From assembly GCF_004331465.1 (NCBI RefSeq), contig NZ_SJKB01000034.1, positions 1-41,786 of the forward strand: a stretch of 41,786 nucleotides of DNA, written 5' to 3'. The DNA is from Kribbella pittospori (GTDB taxonomy: Bacteria > Actinomycetota > Actinomycetes > Propionibacteriales > Kribbellaceae). Under the pieces are notes generated by a model. The model was not told the origin of the DNA. It worked only from the letters and a program-made list of their open reading frames with translations, and made no database searches. Position 1 is the first letter of the stretch, and the number at the start of each line of letters is the position of its first letter. Both the position numbers and the translations under genes were made by a program. Of the stretch, positions 32,415 through 40,410 are shown in pieces.

Positions 32415-32609
32415 TCAGATGCCGAGAAGCTTCTTGGCCTTCTTCGCGTACGACGGCGCGACCTCGACGGTGCCGCTCAGACGGCGCTTGCGCTTGGACG
32501 ACTTCGCCTCGGCGAGGTGGCGGATACCGGTCTGCTCGCGGCGGATCTTGCCCGAGCCCGTGACCCGGACACGCTTCTTCATCCCCGAGTGGGTCTTCAT
32601 CTTCGGCAT
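32415..32609 (-). CDS. rpmI: 50S ribosomal protein L35
   Basis: This 64-residue very basic protein is diagnostic from MPKMKTHSGMKKRVRVTGSGK and the later LSGTVEVAPSYAKKAKKLLGI-like tail. ATG is preceded by AGGAG. It lies between infC (87 nt) and rplT (78 nt) in the usual order. Confidence 0.98.
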   Translation of the reverse strand: MPKMKTHSGMKKRVRVTGSGKIRREQTGIRHLAEAKSSKRKRRLSGTVEVAPSYAKKAKKLLGI

Positions 32610-32696
32610 GGCTGTTGTGCTCCTGATTTTCTTTCGTTGACTCGATCTTCGGTTGACGGTGCTCCGGCAGTCCCGACGGGCGGCCGGAGCGTCTCG

Positions 32697-33386
32697 TCAC
32701 TCCGGGTCGAGGTTGTCTGCCGGACCCTTCGGCTTCTTCGTGGAGCCGGCGGCGCGCTCAGCCTCGTGGGCCTGGGCCTGCTCGGCGCGCTCCGCGCGCT
32801 CTGCCTGCTCCTCGGCCTCCCGTTCGGCCTTCCGCTTCGCCTTGTCGGCCTCCACATCCACGCGCGCCTCGGACTTCTTCTTGTGCGGTCCGAGCACCAT
32901 GATCATGTTCCGGCCGTCCTGCCGCGGCGAGGACTCGACGAAGCCGAGCTCGCTGACGTCCTCGGCCAGCCGCTGCAGCAGCCGGAAGCCGAGCTCCGGG
33001 CGGGACTGCTCGCGGCCGCGGAACATGATGGTGATCTTGACCTTGTCACCGGCACGCAGGAACCGAACGACGTGACCCTTCTTGGTCTCGTAGTCGTGCG
33101 GGTCGATCTTCGGCCGCAGCTTCATCTCTTTGATGACCGTGTTGGTCTGGTTCCGGCGGGACTCGCGCGCCTTCTGCGCGGTCTCGTACTTGTACTTGCC
33201 GAAATCCATCAGCTTGCAGACCGGAGGCCGGGCGGTCGCCGCGACCTCGACGAGGTCGAGATCGGCCTCCTGTGCCAGCCGAAGTGCGTCCTCGATCCGG
33301 ACGATGCCTACCTGCTCACCGTTCGGTCCGACCAGTCGCACCTCGGGAACGCGGATGCGCTCGTTGACGCGCAGTTCAATGGTGAT
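32697..33386 (-). CDS. infC: Translation initiation factor IF-3
   Basis: This protein of about 229 residues binds the 30S subunit and checks initiation. The N-domain starts at ELRVNERIRVPEVRLVG, the linker KARESRRNQ is visible, and the C-domain has GHVVRFLRAGDKVKITIMFRGRE. A charged, Glu/Ala/Lys-rich tail of about 55 residues follows. No ATG, GTG or TTG lies at the right place. The best start is ATC at 33386 with AGGAGG 4 nt upstream; ATT at 33380 is the alternative, and IF-3 is known to use rare start codons for self-control. The longer open frame to 33485 would run through the leader hairpin. First gene of infC-rpmI-rplT. Confidence 0.95.
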   Translation of the reverse strand: MTIELRVNERIRVPEVRLVGPNGEQVGIVRIEDALRLAQEADLDLVEVAATARPPVCKLMDFGKYKYETAQKARESRRNQTNTVIKEMKLRPKIDPHDYETKKGHVVRFLRAGDKVKITIMFRGREQSRPELGFRLLQRLAEDVSELGFVESSPRQDGRNMIMVLGPHKKKSEARVDVEADKAKRKAEREAEEQAERAERAEQAQAHEAERAAGSTKKPKGPADNLDPE

Positions 33387-33708
33387 GGGTCCTCCTGGGT
33401 TGTGCTCGTTTCGGTGCCACCTCGTGATCGCGGCGGGGGCCGGGAAACAGCAAAAGGCCCTCGTGCGATTCACACGAAGGCCCAATTCCCAGATCGACGA
33501 CGCCCCAACCCCTCCGGGTGGTACGCCGTACGATCGCTTCGATTCTCCGGATGTCCTCCAGATCTCTCAGCGTGACCGGGACCCGCCGACTGTTCATCGA
33601 CTGGGTGGGAGGTGGCCCTCCGCTTAGACTTGAACCTCTGGATCGTCCTGAGTATTCCGCTCAGGGGTCACCATCGGACCAGGTCGGTCGCCGTGTAAGA
33701 GTAGCAGC
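33387..33708 (-). promoter_or_regulatory. Long infC leader region
   Basis: This 322-bp stretch has no confident gene. On the minus strand it holds a small hairpin CCTGAG-7 nt-CTCAGG (33647-33665) and the terminator-like element below. Together with the length of the leader, this suggests attenuation control of the operon, as known for L20 or IF-3 regulation elsewhere. The infC promoter is not clear. A 73-codon open frame within it looks like chance. The promoter of the divergent DUF1844 gene must also be near 33690. Confidence 0.45.
33452..33483 (-). terminator. Candidate attenuator in the infC leader
   Basis: On the minus strand GGGCCTTCGTGTG pairs with CACGAGGGCC (33483-33456, including G-U pairs), followed directly by TTTT (33455-33452). 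It lies 65 nt before the infC start and therefore stops transcription before the operon unless it is opened. This is the only hairpin with a U-run that I noticed in the window. Confidence 0.6.
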
Positions 33709-34119
33709 ATGACCGACCCAGGTGCCACTTCGCAGTCCGGCCCCACGCCTCCGCAGTCAGGGCCGGCACCCGACCCGCTGTCGACGGTGTCGCATGACAT
33801 CGCCGACGTACCCAGCGTGGAGATCATCTCGACCGCTGCACTCCACCTGATGAGCGCCGCCGCCGTCCACCTCGGTCTGGCCGAAGACCTCCCCGACCAC
33901 AAGGACCTCGACGAGGCCCGCTCCCTCATCGACGCCCTGGCCGGCCTCCTCGACGCCTCCGCCCCCAGCCTCGGCCACCACCACGCCGCCCCCCTCCGCG
34001 ACGGCCTCCGCTCCCTCCAACTCGCCTTCAAAGAAGCCAGCTCAATCCCCGACGCCCCCGGCCAGTCCCCCGGCGAGAAATACACCGGCCAAGTCCACCC
34101 CACGGCTGCCAGCAGGTAA
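33709..34119 (+). CDS. DUF1844 protein
   Basis: This 136-residue protein has a proline-rich, disordered start (about 1-30) and the DUF1844 helical core (VSHDIADVPSVEIISTAALHLMSAAAVHLGL...). The family has no known function. It is regularly found divergent from infC in actinobacteria, which supports the call. No signal peptide or membrane segment is present. The ATG has no good ribosome-binding site and TAAGAG lies 7 nt upstream, so it may be leaderless. Confidence 0.88.
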   Translation: MTDPGATSQSGPTPPQSGPAPDPLSTVSHDIADVPSVEIISTAALHLMSAAAVHLGLAEDLPDHKDLDEARSLIDALAGLLDASAPSLGHHHAAPLRDGLRSLQLAFKEASSIPDAPGQSPGEKYTGQVHPTAASR

Positions 34120-34140
34120 CCCGGCGCCATCCGCCCGCGG

Positions 34141-34176
34141 CCTCGCTCGGAGCAGCTGGGTCTGCTCGGGACGAGG
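34141..34176. terminator. Hairpin between convergent genes
   Basis: CCTCG (34141-34145) pairs with CGAGG (34172-34176), and GAGCAG (34150-34155) pairs with CTGCTC (34162-34167) around CTGGGT. It fills the 64-bp gap between the DUF1844 and LLM stop codons and probably ends both transcripts. Confidence 0.5.
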
Positions 34177-34183
34177 GGGAGAG

Positions 34184-34957
34184 TCAGGAGTTTTGTTCGT
34201 TGCGCCAAGCGATCCATTGGCGGATGGTGTCGAGGTTGTAGTCGGGGCCGCTGGTGGAGACGGTGAAGAGGGTGACACCTAGCTCGCGCAGCGGCGGGCC
34301 GACTTGCCACGGGTCGCCGCCTACGTGGACGGAGCGTTCGATTGTGGCCGGGTCGCGGCCGATCTCGGCGCAGTAGCGGTCGAGCAGGCCGAGCTTTCGT
34401 ACCAGGTCCTCGCCCTCGGCGAAGGTGTTCCAGATGTCGGCGTGCCGGGCGACGACGCGGAGCATCTTCTGCTCGCCGCCACCGGCGATCAGGATCGGCA
34501 TCCGGCCGATCGGCGGCGGGTTCAGCGCGGCGAGGCGCTTCTCGATCCGCGGCAGGGCCTCGGCGAGTTCGGCCACCCGGCGCCCGGGGGACGGGAACTC
34601 GTACCCGTACTCGAGGAACTCGCGTTCCTTGAAGCCGGCACCGATCCCGAACACGACCCGCCCACCGCTGATGTGGTCGACGGTCCTGGCCATGTCCGCC
34701 AGCAGATCGGGGTTGCGGTAACTGTTGCAGCTGACCAGAACCCCGAGGTCGATCCGGGAGGTCTGCTCGGCCCACGCGGCGAGAATCGTCCAGCCTTCGA
34801 AGTGCTTGCCCTCGGCCACCTTGCCCAGCGGGAAGAAGTGGTCCCAGGTGAACAGGATGTCCGCGCCCAGGTCCTCGACCTCGGCGGCGGCCCGGCGGAT
34901 CGCGGCGTACTCGGCGCGCTGCGGTGCCAGCTGGGCACCGATACGGACTGGTCTCAT
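34184..34957 (-). CDS. LLM-class F420-dependent oxidoreductase
   Basis: This 257-residue luciferase-like protein has a short TIM-barrel. It shows ILFTWDHFFP near the start, VSCNSYRNPDLLADMARTVDHISGGRVVFGIGAG (80-113), and EYGYEFPSPGRRVAELAEAL, all typical of F420-dependent members in actinobacteria. The cofactor assignment is by family similarity. The substrate is unknown. It lies 55 nt after the ABC permease gene on the same strand. It may share that operon, but its own GAGGGAG ribosome-binding site is clear and a functional link to sugar import is not evident. Confidence 0.85.
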   Translation of the reverse strand: MRPVRIGAQLAPQRAEYAAIRRAAAEVEDLGADILFTWDHFFPLGKVAEGKHFEGWTILAAWAEQTSRIDLGVLVSCNSYRNPDLLADMARTVDHISGGRVVFGIGAGFKEREFLEYGYEFPSPGRRVAELAEALPRIEKRLAALNPPPIGRMPILIAGGGEQKMLRVVARHADIWNTFAEGEDLVRKLGLLDRYCAEIGRDPATIERSVHVGGDPWQVGPPLRELGVTLFTVSTSGPDYNLDTIRQWIAWRNEQNS

Positions 34958-35012
34958 GGCGGTACTCCCTCGGCTCCTACCCGATCGTTCAGCAGACCGA
35001 CAGGAGCATAGG

Positions 35013-35927
35013 TCAGCCCTTGACGGCGCCCTCTTCGACGCCCTTGAAGAAGAAGCGTTGGAGGGTGGCGAAGACGATGACGATCGGGATGAAGGCGATC
35101 ATCGTGCCCGCGGCGATGAGGCGGGGGTTGTTGCTGAAGGTGCCGGACAGGTACTGCAGGCCGACGGTCAGCGTGTACTTGTCCGGGTCGGTGAGCACGA
35201 TCAGCGGCCAGAGGAAGTCGTCCCAGGCGCCGATGAACGCGAAGATCGCCACCACGCTGATCGTTCCCCGGACCGACGGCAGACCGATGTAGAGGAACCG
35301 CTGCCAAGCGTTCGCGCCGTCCACGATCGCGGCGTGATCCACCTCGATCGGCAGCGAGCGGAAGGCGTTGAACATCAGCAGCACGTTCAGCGCACCGATC
35401 ATCCCGGGCAGCGCGACGCCGAACAGTGTGTTCGCCAGTCCGAACTCCCGCACCGTCACGTACTGCGAGATGATCGTGACCTCACCCGGCAGCACCAGCG
35501 TGGCGAGAAACAGGCCGAGCACCACACGACGGCCGCGGAACTGCAACCGGGACAACGCGAACCCGGCCAGCGACGCCCCGAGGACATTGCCACCCACCAC
35601 GAGTACGGCGACCACCAGCGAGTTCCGGGCGTAGTCCCAGACCGGGATCGTGTCGGTCACGGCTTTGTAGTGGTCGAACGTCGGCTGGGCCGGCAGCAGC
35701 TTCGGGATCCGGGTGTAGATGTCCTCCCCGGACCCCTTCAGCGACGTGGACAGCTGCCACAGGAACGGCCCGATCGTGATCAGCAGTACGAACACCAGCA
35801 GCAGGTACCGGACCACCTTCTCCCGCGGCGAGACGGTGTTGAACCCGAAGGATCCGCGCCGGCGACCGGCCGGAGGACCCGTCGGCTCCTTCACCACAGG
35901 CCGCGCCGGGTCGGTGACAGTGGTCAT
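35013..35927 (-). CDS. Sugar ABC transporter permease (MalG type)
   Basis: This 304-residue membrane protein has six predicted helices and a long charged N-terminus (about 40 residues). The EAA loop that docks the ATPase is VDHAAIVDGANAWQRFLYIGLPSVRG near 200-225. This is the CUT1 class, for oligosaccharides. It pairs with the adjacent MalF-type permease, overlapping it by 4 nt (ATGA). Confidence 0.93.
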   Translation of the reverse strand: MTTVTDPARPVVKEPTGPPAGRRRGSFGFNTVSPREKVVRYLLLVFVLLITIGPFLWQLSTSLKGSGEDIYTRIPKLLPAQPTFDHYKAVTDTIPVWDYARNSLVVAVLVVGGNVLGASLAGFALSRLQFRGRRVVLGLFLATLVLPGEVTIISQYVTVREFGLANTLFGVALPGMIGALNVLLMFNAFRSLPIEVDHAAIVDGANAWQRFLYIGLPSVRGTISVVAIFAFIGAWDDFLWPLIVLTDPDKYTLTVGLQYLSGTFSNNPRLIAAGTMIAFIPIVIVFATLQRFFFKGVEEGAVKG

Positions 35928-36802
35928 GCTTCGGCTCCTCGACGGTTCAACCTGGCAAGCACCAGCATCGGTACGACGGTGACGAAGAACAGCACGATCG
36001 ACAGCGCCGACGCGTACCCGAGGTTGCCCTCGAAGCCCTGGCTGTACTGCTGGATCAGCATCACCACCGAGTTGTCCCGGCCACCCGGACCGCCCTTGCC
36101 GCCGCTGAGGATGAACAACTCGGAGAACACCCGCAGCGCCGACACCGAGATGAGGATCGAGATCAGGATCATCGTCCCGCGCACCCCCGGCACCGTCACG
36201 TAGAAGAACCGTCGGACCGGCCCGGCACCGTCGACCGCGGCCGCCTCGTGCAGTTCACGCCCGACGTTCCCGAGGGCGGCCAGGTAGATGATCATGTAGT
36301 ACCCGAGCCCCTTCCAGATCGTCAGACTGATTGCGCTGAGCAACAACAGCCACTGGTCGGACAGGAACGGCAACGGACCGGAGATGACCCCGAGCTTCTC
36401 GGCCAGCCCGTTGACCAGACCGCGATCGTCGAGGATCCACTGCCAGATCAGCGCCACCACCACGGCCGAGGCCACCACCGGCGTGTAGAACGCGGTCCGG
36501 AAGAACGTGATTCCGGGCAGCTTCTTCTCCACCAGTACGGCGAGCAGCAGCGGGAAGACCGTGAGGAACGGCAGGCACACCACCATGTAGATGACGCTGT
36601 TCAGCAACGCCCAGCGCAACTGCTCGTCGTGCAGCAGGGTCTCGAAGTTCTTCAGCCCGACGAAGGTGCCGCCGCCGATCGGCCTGGCGTTCGTGAACGA
36701 CAGGATGACGGTGTTGATCGACGGCCACAGGTTGAACACCAGCAACCACGCGAGTGCTGGGATCACCAGCACCCACGGGGTGAACCAACGGTTGTACCGC
36801 AT
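35924..36802 (-). CDS. Sugar ABC transporter permease (MalF type)
   Basis: This 292-residue membrane protein has six helices. The EAA loop is ELHEAAAVDGAGPVRRFFYVTVPGVRG near 190-216. It overlaps the binding-protein gene by one base (TAATG) and the next permease by 4 nt, so all three are translated together. No ATP-binding protein is encoded next to them. In actinobacteria a shared ATPase (MsiK type) often serves such importers; here that is inference. Confidence 0.93.
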   Translation of the reverse strand: MRYNRWFTPWVLVIPALAWLLVFNLWPSINTVILSFTNARPIGGGTFVGLKNFETLLHDEQLRWALLNSVIYMVVCLPFLTVFPLLLAVLVEKKLPGITFFRTAFYTPVVASAVVVALIWQWILDDRGLVNGLAEKLGVISGPLPFLSDQWLLLLSAISLTIWKGLGYYMIIYLAALGNVGRELHEAAAVDGAGPVRRFFYVTVPGVRGTMILISILISVSALRVFSELFILSGGKGGPGGRDNSVVMLIQQYSQGFEGNLGYASALSIVLFFVTVVPMLVLARLNRRGAEA

Positions 36803-38097
36803 TACTGCGTGAGGAGCTGGTTGGCCTTCGCCACCGCCGCGTCGAGGGCCGCCTGCGACGACATCTTGCCCGAGATCGCGAGCGAGATCTGCTGACCGAT
36901 GAAGTCGTTGGTCGCGCCACTGATGACCGGCGGCTGCAGCACCTTCGCCTTGGCCAGCGACTCGAACGCGAGCACCTTGGCGTCGCTCTCCGGCGTACCG
37001 TCACTCTTCGAGAAGTACGGGTCCGACGCGGACGCCTCGGTGGACGGGAAGATGTTCACGATCTTCGCGAACGCCGCCTGGTTCTCGGCGTTGGTGACGA
37101 ACCGCGCCAGTGCGATCGCGGCCGCCTGGTTCTTGGTCTTGGCCGACACCGACAGGCCCTGCACGTACAGCGGCGGGGTGTCCAGCGCGGGCGACGGGAC
37201 GACCTTGCCCTTCAGCGACGGGTTGTCCTTCTGGAAGTCCTGGATCGCGTTGCCGCCACCGGTGGTCCAGGCGACCTTGCCCTGGGTGAAGAGCTTGGAG
37301 TTGCCCAGGTACTCCTGGGTCAGGATGTCGCGGGGCAGGTAGCCGGCCTTGTAGGCGTCGCGGTACTTGTCCAGCAGCGCGGCGGCCTCCGGGGTGTTGA
37401 AGACGAACTTCTTGCCGTCGTCGGAGACGATCTTCACGCCGGCGTTGGTGAAGTCACCGATACCTGGCAGCCGGCTCATCAGGTACTCCTTGCCGCCGGT
37501 CTTGTCGTGCATCACCTTGGCGGCCGCGAGCAGTTCGTCGAAGGTCTTCGGCGGGTTCTTCACATCGAGCCCGGCCGCGGCGAACTTGGTCGCGTTCCAG
37601 TAGTCGATGTCGGTGTTCAGGTACCACGGGTAGCCGAAGGTTCCGTCCATGCCCTGATACTGGTACGCCTGCACGCCGCCCTCGACGTACTCCTCGGCAA
37701 GCTTCGAATCCGCGGCGCCGACGTCGAGCAGCATGTTCTGCTTGGCCAGCGAGAGCGCGAAGTCCGGCGGGAGGTTGGTGACGTCCGGCAGCTGCCCGGC
37801 CGACGCCTGGCTCAGCACCTTCTTGTCGTAGCCGTCGCCCGGCTGGTCCAGCCAGGTCACCTTGGTGCCCGGGTACTTCGCCTCGAACGCCTTGATCACA
37901 CCTTCGACGTACGACGTGAACTTCGGCTTCAGGGCCCAGGTCTGGAAGCTCACTTCGCCGGTCACCTGGGCGTTGGCGTCGACGGTCGGCTTGGCGCCGC
38001 TACTGCCGGACTCGTCGGACGAGCCGAGACCACAACCGGCCAGAGTGAGAGCCGCGGCGGCAAGTGCTGCCACCGGAGCCAGACGACCTCTACGCAT
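36802..38097 (-). CDS. Sugar ABC transporter substrate-binding lipoprotein
   Basis: This 431-residue extracellular lipoprotein has a type II signal peptide with lipobox LAGC (19-22) and Cys22 as the lipidation site. A serine/glycine linker follows, and then the bilobal solute-binding protein family 1 fold (e.g. AYQYQGMDGTFGYPWYLNTDIDYWN near 135-160, and KVAWTTGGGNAIQDF). It catches an oligosaccharide for the two permeases downstream. The ATG has AGGAG 6 nt upstream and a very good promoter. The sugar cannot be read from the sequence. Confidence 0.93.
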   Translation of the reverse strand: MRRGRLAPVAALAAAALTLAGCGLGSSDESGSSGAKPTVDANAQVTGEVSFQTWALKPKFTSYVEGVIKAFEAKYPGTKVTWLDQPGDGYDKKVLSQASAGQLPDVTNLPPDFALSLAKQNMLLDVGAADSKLAEEYVEGGVQAYQYQGMDGTFGYPWYLNTDIDYWNATKFAAAGLDVKNPPKTFDELLAAAKVMHDKTGGKEYLMSRLPGIGDFTNAGVKIVSDDGKKFVFNTPEAAALLDKYRDAYKAGYLPRDILTQEYLGNSKLFTQGKVAWTTGGGNAIQDFQKDNPSLKGKVVPSPALDTPPLYVQGLSVSAKTKNQAAAIALARFVTNAENQAAFAKIVNIFPSTEASASDPYFSKSDGTPESDAKVLAFESLAKAKVLQPPVISGATNDFIGQQISLAISGKMSSQAALDAAVAKANQLLTQ

Positions 38098-38115
38098 GGA
38101 TTCTCCTGGGTTTGA

Positions 38116-38127
38116 TAAACCGGTATA
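38116..38127. promoter_or_regulatory. LacI-type operator at the ABC operon
   Basis: TAAACCGGTATA is a near-perfect palindrome with a central CCGG, as in LacI-family operators. It lies immediately downstream of the -10 box of the binding-protein promoter, at about +2 to +13, and near the putative LacI gene promoter. A close copy precedes the hydrolase gene. Confidence 0.7.
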
Positions 38128-38135
38128 GCTCCTGC

Positions 38136-38165
38136 ACTATCCGGGATCGTAGAATCCGCTGTCAA
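38136..38165 (-). promoter_or_regulatory. Promoter of the sugar ABC operon
   Basis: On the minus strand the -35 box is a perfect TTGACA (38165-38160), the spacer is 18 nt, and the -10 box is GATAGT (38141-38136). The start would lie near 38129, just before the operator palindrome, so LacI would block at the start point. Confidence 0.75.
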
Positions 38166-38183
38166 GGGTGGAGGAGGTACGAC

Positions 38184-39200
38184 GTGGCCAGACCGACGAT
38201 CGCTGACATCGCGATCCGCGCGGGCGTGTCCAAGGGGGCGGTGTCGTTCGCGTTGAACGGGCGGCCCGGGGTCAGCGATGCGACCCGCGAGCGGATCCTG
38301 AAGATCGCCGAACAGATGAGCTGGCGGCCGCACAGCGCGGCGCGGGCGCTCGGCGCGTCCCGGGTCGACTCGGTCGGGATGGTGATCGCACGGCCGGCGC
38401 GCACGCTCGGCGTGGAGCCGTTCTTCGCGCACCTGCTGTCCGGCGTGCAATCCGGCCTGTCCGCGGAGTCGATCTCGCTGCAGTTGCTGATCGTCGAGGA
38501 CACCGCGACCGAGATCGAGGTGTACCGCCGGTGGGCCTCGGAGCATCGGGTCGACGGCGTGATCCTGGTCGACCTGAAGGTCAAGGACCCGCGGATCGAC
38601 GAACTGAAGGCGCTCGAGCTTCCGGCCGTGGTGATCGGCGGACGCGGCGGCAAAGGTGCGCTGGCGAGTGTCTGGGCCGACGACCGGGACGCGATGCTGT
38701 CGATCGTGGAGTACCTCGCCGCTCTCGGCCATCGCCGGATCGCCCACGTCGCCGGTACGCCGCTCTTCCAGCACACCGTGCGCCGGATCCGGGCCGTCAA
38801 GGACGCGGCGCCCCGGCTCGGACTGGTTGACGCACCCTCGCTGACCACGGACTTCAGCGACGCCGAAGGCGCGGCGACGACCCGCAAGCTGCTGTCCCAG
38901 GCGAACCGGCCGACCGCGATCGTCTACGACAGCGACGTGATGGCGGTGGCCGGCCTCGGCGTGGCGATGGAGATGGGCGTCTCGGTCCCCGGCGACCTGT
39001 CCATCGTGGCCTTCGACGATTCGATCCTGACCCAGTTGATGCATCCGGCCCTGACCGCACTGTCCCGCGACACGTTCGAATTCGGCCGGCAGGCGGCCGA
39101 GGTGCTGCTCGAGGTCATCGCCGACCCCACCCAGATCATCAACCGCCGCACCGCCGATCCGGTCCTCACCGTCCGCGAGTCCACCGCTCCCCCGGCGTAA
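38184..39200 (+). CDS. LacI-family transcriptional regulator
   Basis: This 338-residue repressor has an N-terminal HTH (TIADIAIRAGVSKGAVSFALNG, about 5-26), a hinge helix at about 45-55 (HSAARAL) and a periplasmic-binding-protein-like sugar domain. The start is GTG at 38184 with GAGGAGG 6 nt upstream; the frame is open back to 38064 but overlaps the importer gene. TAGAAT (38150-38155) is a candidate -10 box. It is divergent from the ABC operon and upstream of the hydrolase, and the same palindrome lies at both targets, so it probably represses both until the imported sugar or a product binds it. Confidence 0.94.
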   Translation: MARPTIADIAIRAGVSKGAVSFALNGRPGVSDATRERILKIAEQMSWRPHSAARALGASRVDSVGMVIARPARTLGVEPFFAHLLSGVQSGLSAESISLQLLIVEDTATEIEVYRRWASEHRVDGVILVDLKVKDPRIDELKALELPAVVIGGRGGKGALASVWADDRDAMLSIVEYLAALGHRRIAHVAGTPLFQHTVRRIRAVKDAAPRLGLVDAPSLTTDFSDAEGAATTRKLLSQANRPTAIVYDSDVMAVAGLGVAMEMGVSVPGDLSIVAFDDSILTQLMHPALTALSRDTFEFGRQAAEVLLEVIADPTQIINRRTADPVLTVRESTAPPA

Positions 39201-39203
39201 AAC

Positions 39204-39233
39204 TTGGCGCAATGCCCTAAACCGATTTAGCAT
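39204..39233 (+). promoter_or_regulatory. Promoter and LacI-type operator of the hydrolase gene
   Basis: TTGGCG (39204-39209), an 18-nt spacer and TAGCAT (39228-39233) precede the ATG by 7 nt, so the mRNA is probably leaderless. Inside is CTAAACCGATTTAG (39217-39230). Its TAAACCG-T-TA core matches the importer operator except at two of 12 positions. Confidence 0.65.
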
Positions 39234-39240
39234 CCTCATC

Positions 39241-40410
39241 ATGCTCTCGGATCCCGTCACGCCCAGGTTCGGCGCGAACCATGTTCCGTCGGCCGGGTGG
39301 TTCTACAGCTGGCTCGACCACGACGGTGACGCGGTACGGCGGGACTTCGCGGATCTGGCCGGGATCGGCCTGGACCACGTCCGGGTGTTCCCGGTCTGGC
39401 CGTGGATCCAGCCGAACCGGGCGATCATCCGAGAGCAGGCCATCGATGATCTCCTCGACACGATCGACGCGGCCGCCGAGCACGGGCTGACCGTCGCCGT
39501 CGACCTGATCCAGGGCCACCTGTCCAGCTTCGACTTCCTCCCGTCATGGGTCCTGACCTGGCACAGGACCAGCCTGTTCGAGGATGCCGCGGTCCGCGAC
39601 GGCCTGACGGCGTACGTCGACACCGTCGCCCGCGCGGTCGCCACCCGGCCGAACGTCTTCGCGATCACGCTCGGGAACGAGGTCAACAACCTCTGGCCGG
39701 ACAGCGCCACCACGCCGGAGACCTCGACCGGCTGGGCGCAGGATCTGCTGACCACGCTGAAGAAGGCGGCGCCCGGCGTACTCGCGCTGCACTCGGTCTT
39801 CGACGACGCCTGGTACAAGCCCGACCACCCGTTCCACCCCGTTGACGTCGTGGACCTGGGTGACCTGAGCACTGTCCACTCGTGGGTTTTCAACGGGGTC
39901 TCACGAGTGGACGGTCCCCTCGGGCCGGCCACCCTCAGCCATGCGGACTACCTGGTCGAGTTGGCCGCGGCGACGTCGCTCGATCCACAACGACCCGTGT
40001 GGCTGCAGGAGATCGGCGTACCCCGGCCGGACATCCCGGTGGATCTGCAGGCCGAGTTCACCCGGCGCACGGTCGAACTGGTCATCCAGAACCCGGCGCT
40101 GTGGGGCGTGACCTGGTGGTCGTCACACGACATCGACCGTCGGCTGCTGGACTTCCCCGACCGTGAGTACGACCTGGGTCTGTTCACCGTGGACCACCAG
40201 CGGAAGCCGGCCGCCCAGGCCCTGGCGGATGTGATCGCAGAGGCACGAGCGAAGGGCGTACGGCCGCAACCGGCGACGACCACGCTGACCGCGCCGGCCA
40301 ACCTTCGCACCGAGCCGCACCGTCGTCCGGAAGTTGCCCCCGGCAGCGAATTCCACCGGCAGTGGGTCGCCGCCCGCGCCGACGGTCCGGTCCGGATCGT
40401 CCTGCCCTAG
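39241..40410 (+). CDS. Intracellular GH5-like glycoside hydrolase
   Basis: This 389-residue (beta/alpha)8 clan-A-like glycosidase has the acid/base glutamate in ITLGNEVNNL (around 142-151) and the nucleophile glutamate in VWLQEIGVP (around 255-263). Earlier barrel strands are visible in HVRVFPVWPW. No signal peptide is present, so it acts in the cytoplasm on imported oligosaccharides. GH5 is my best match; subfamily GH5_18 (beta-mannosidase type) is possible but not shown. The last 50 residues are not needed for the barrel. It shares a LacI-type operator with the importer. Its stop overlaps that of the convergent TetR gene (CTAG). Confidence 0.8.
   Translation: MLSDPVTPRFGANHVPSAGWFYSWLDHDGDAVRRDFADLAGIGLDHVRVFPVWPWIQPNRAIIREQAIDDLLDTIDAAAEHGLTVAVDLIQGHLSSFDFLPSWVLTWHRTSLFEDAAVRDGLTAYVDTVARAVATRPNVFAITLGNEVNNLWPDSATTPETSTGWAQDLLTTLKKAAPGVLALHSVFDDAWYKPDHPFHPVDVVDLGDLSTVHSWVFNGVSRVDGPLGPATLSHADYLVELAAATSLDPQRPVWLQEIGVPRPDIPVDLQAEFTRRTVELVIQNPALWGVTWWSSHDIDRRLLDFPDREYDLGLFTVDHQRKPAAQALADVIAEARAKGVRPQPATTTLTAPANLRTEPHRRPEVAPGSEFHRQWVAARADGPVRIVLP

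Noticed and set aside
33376..33597. Possible 73-codon leader peptide before infC
   Set aside because: Composition is that of structured leader RNA, it overlaps the hairpin and the infC start, and I recognise no feature of a regulatory peptide.
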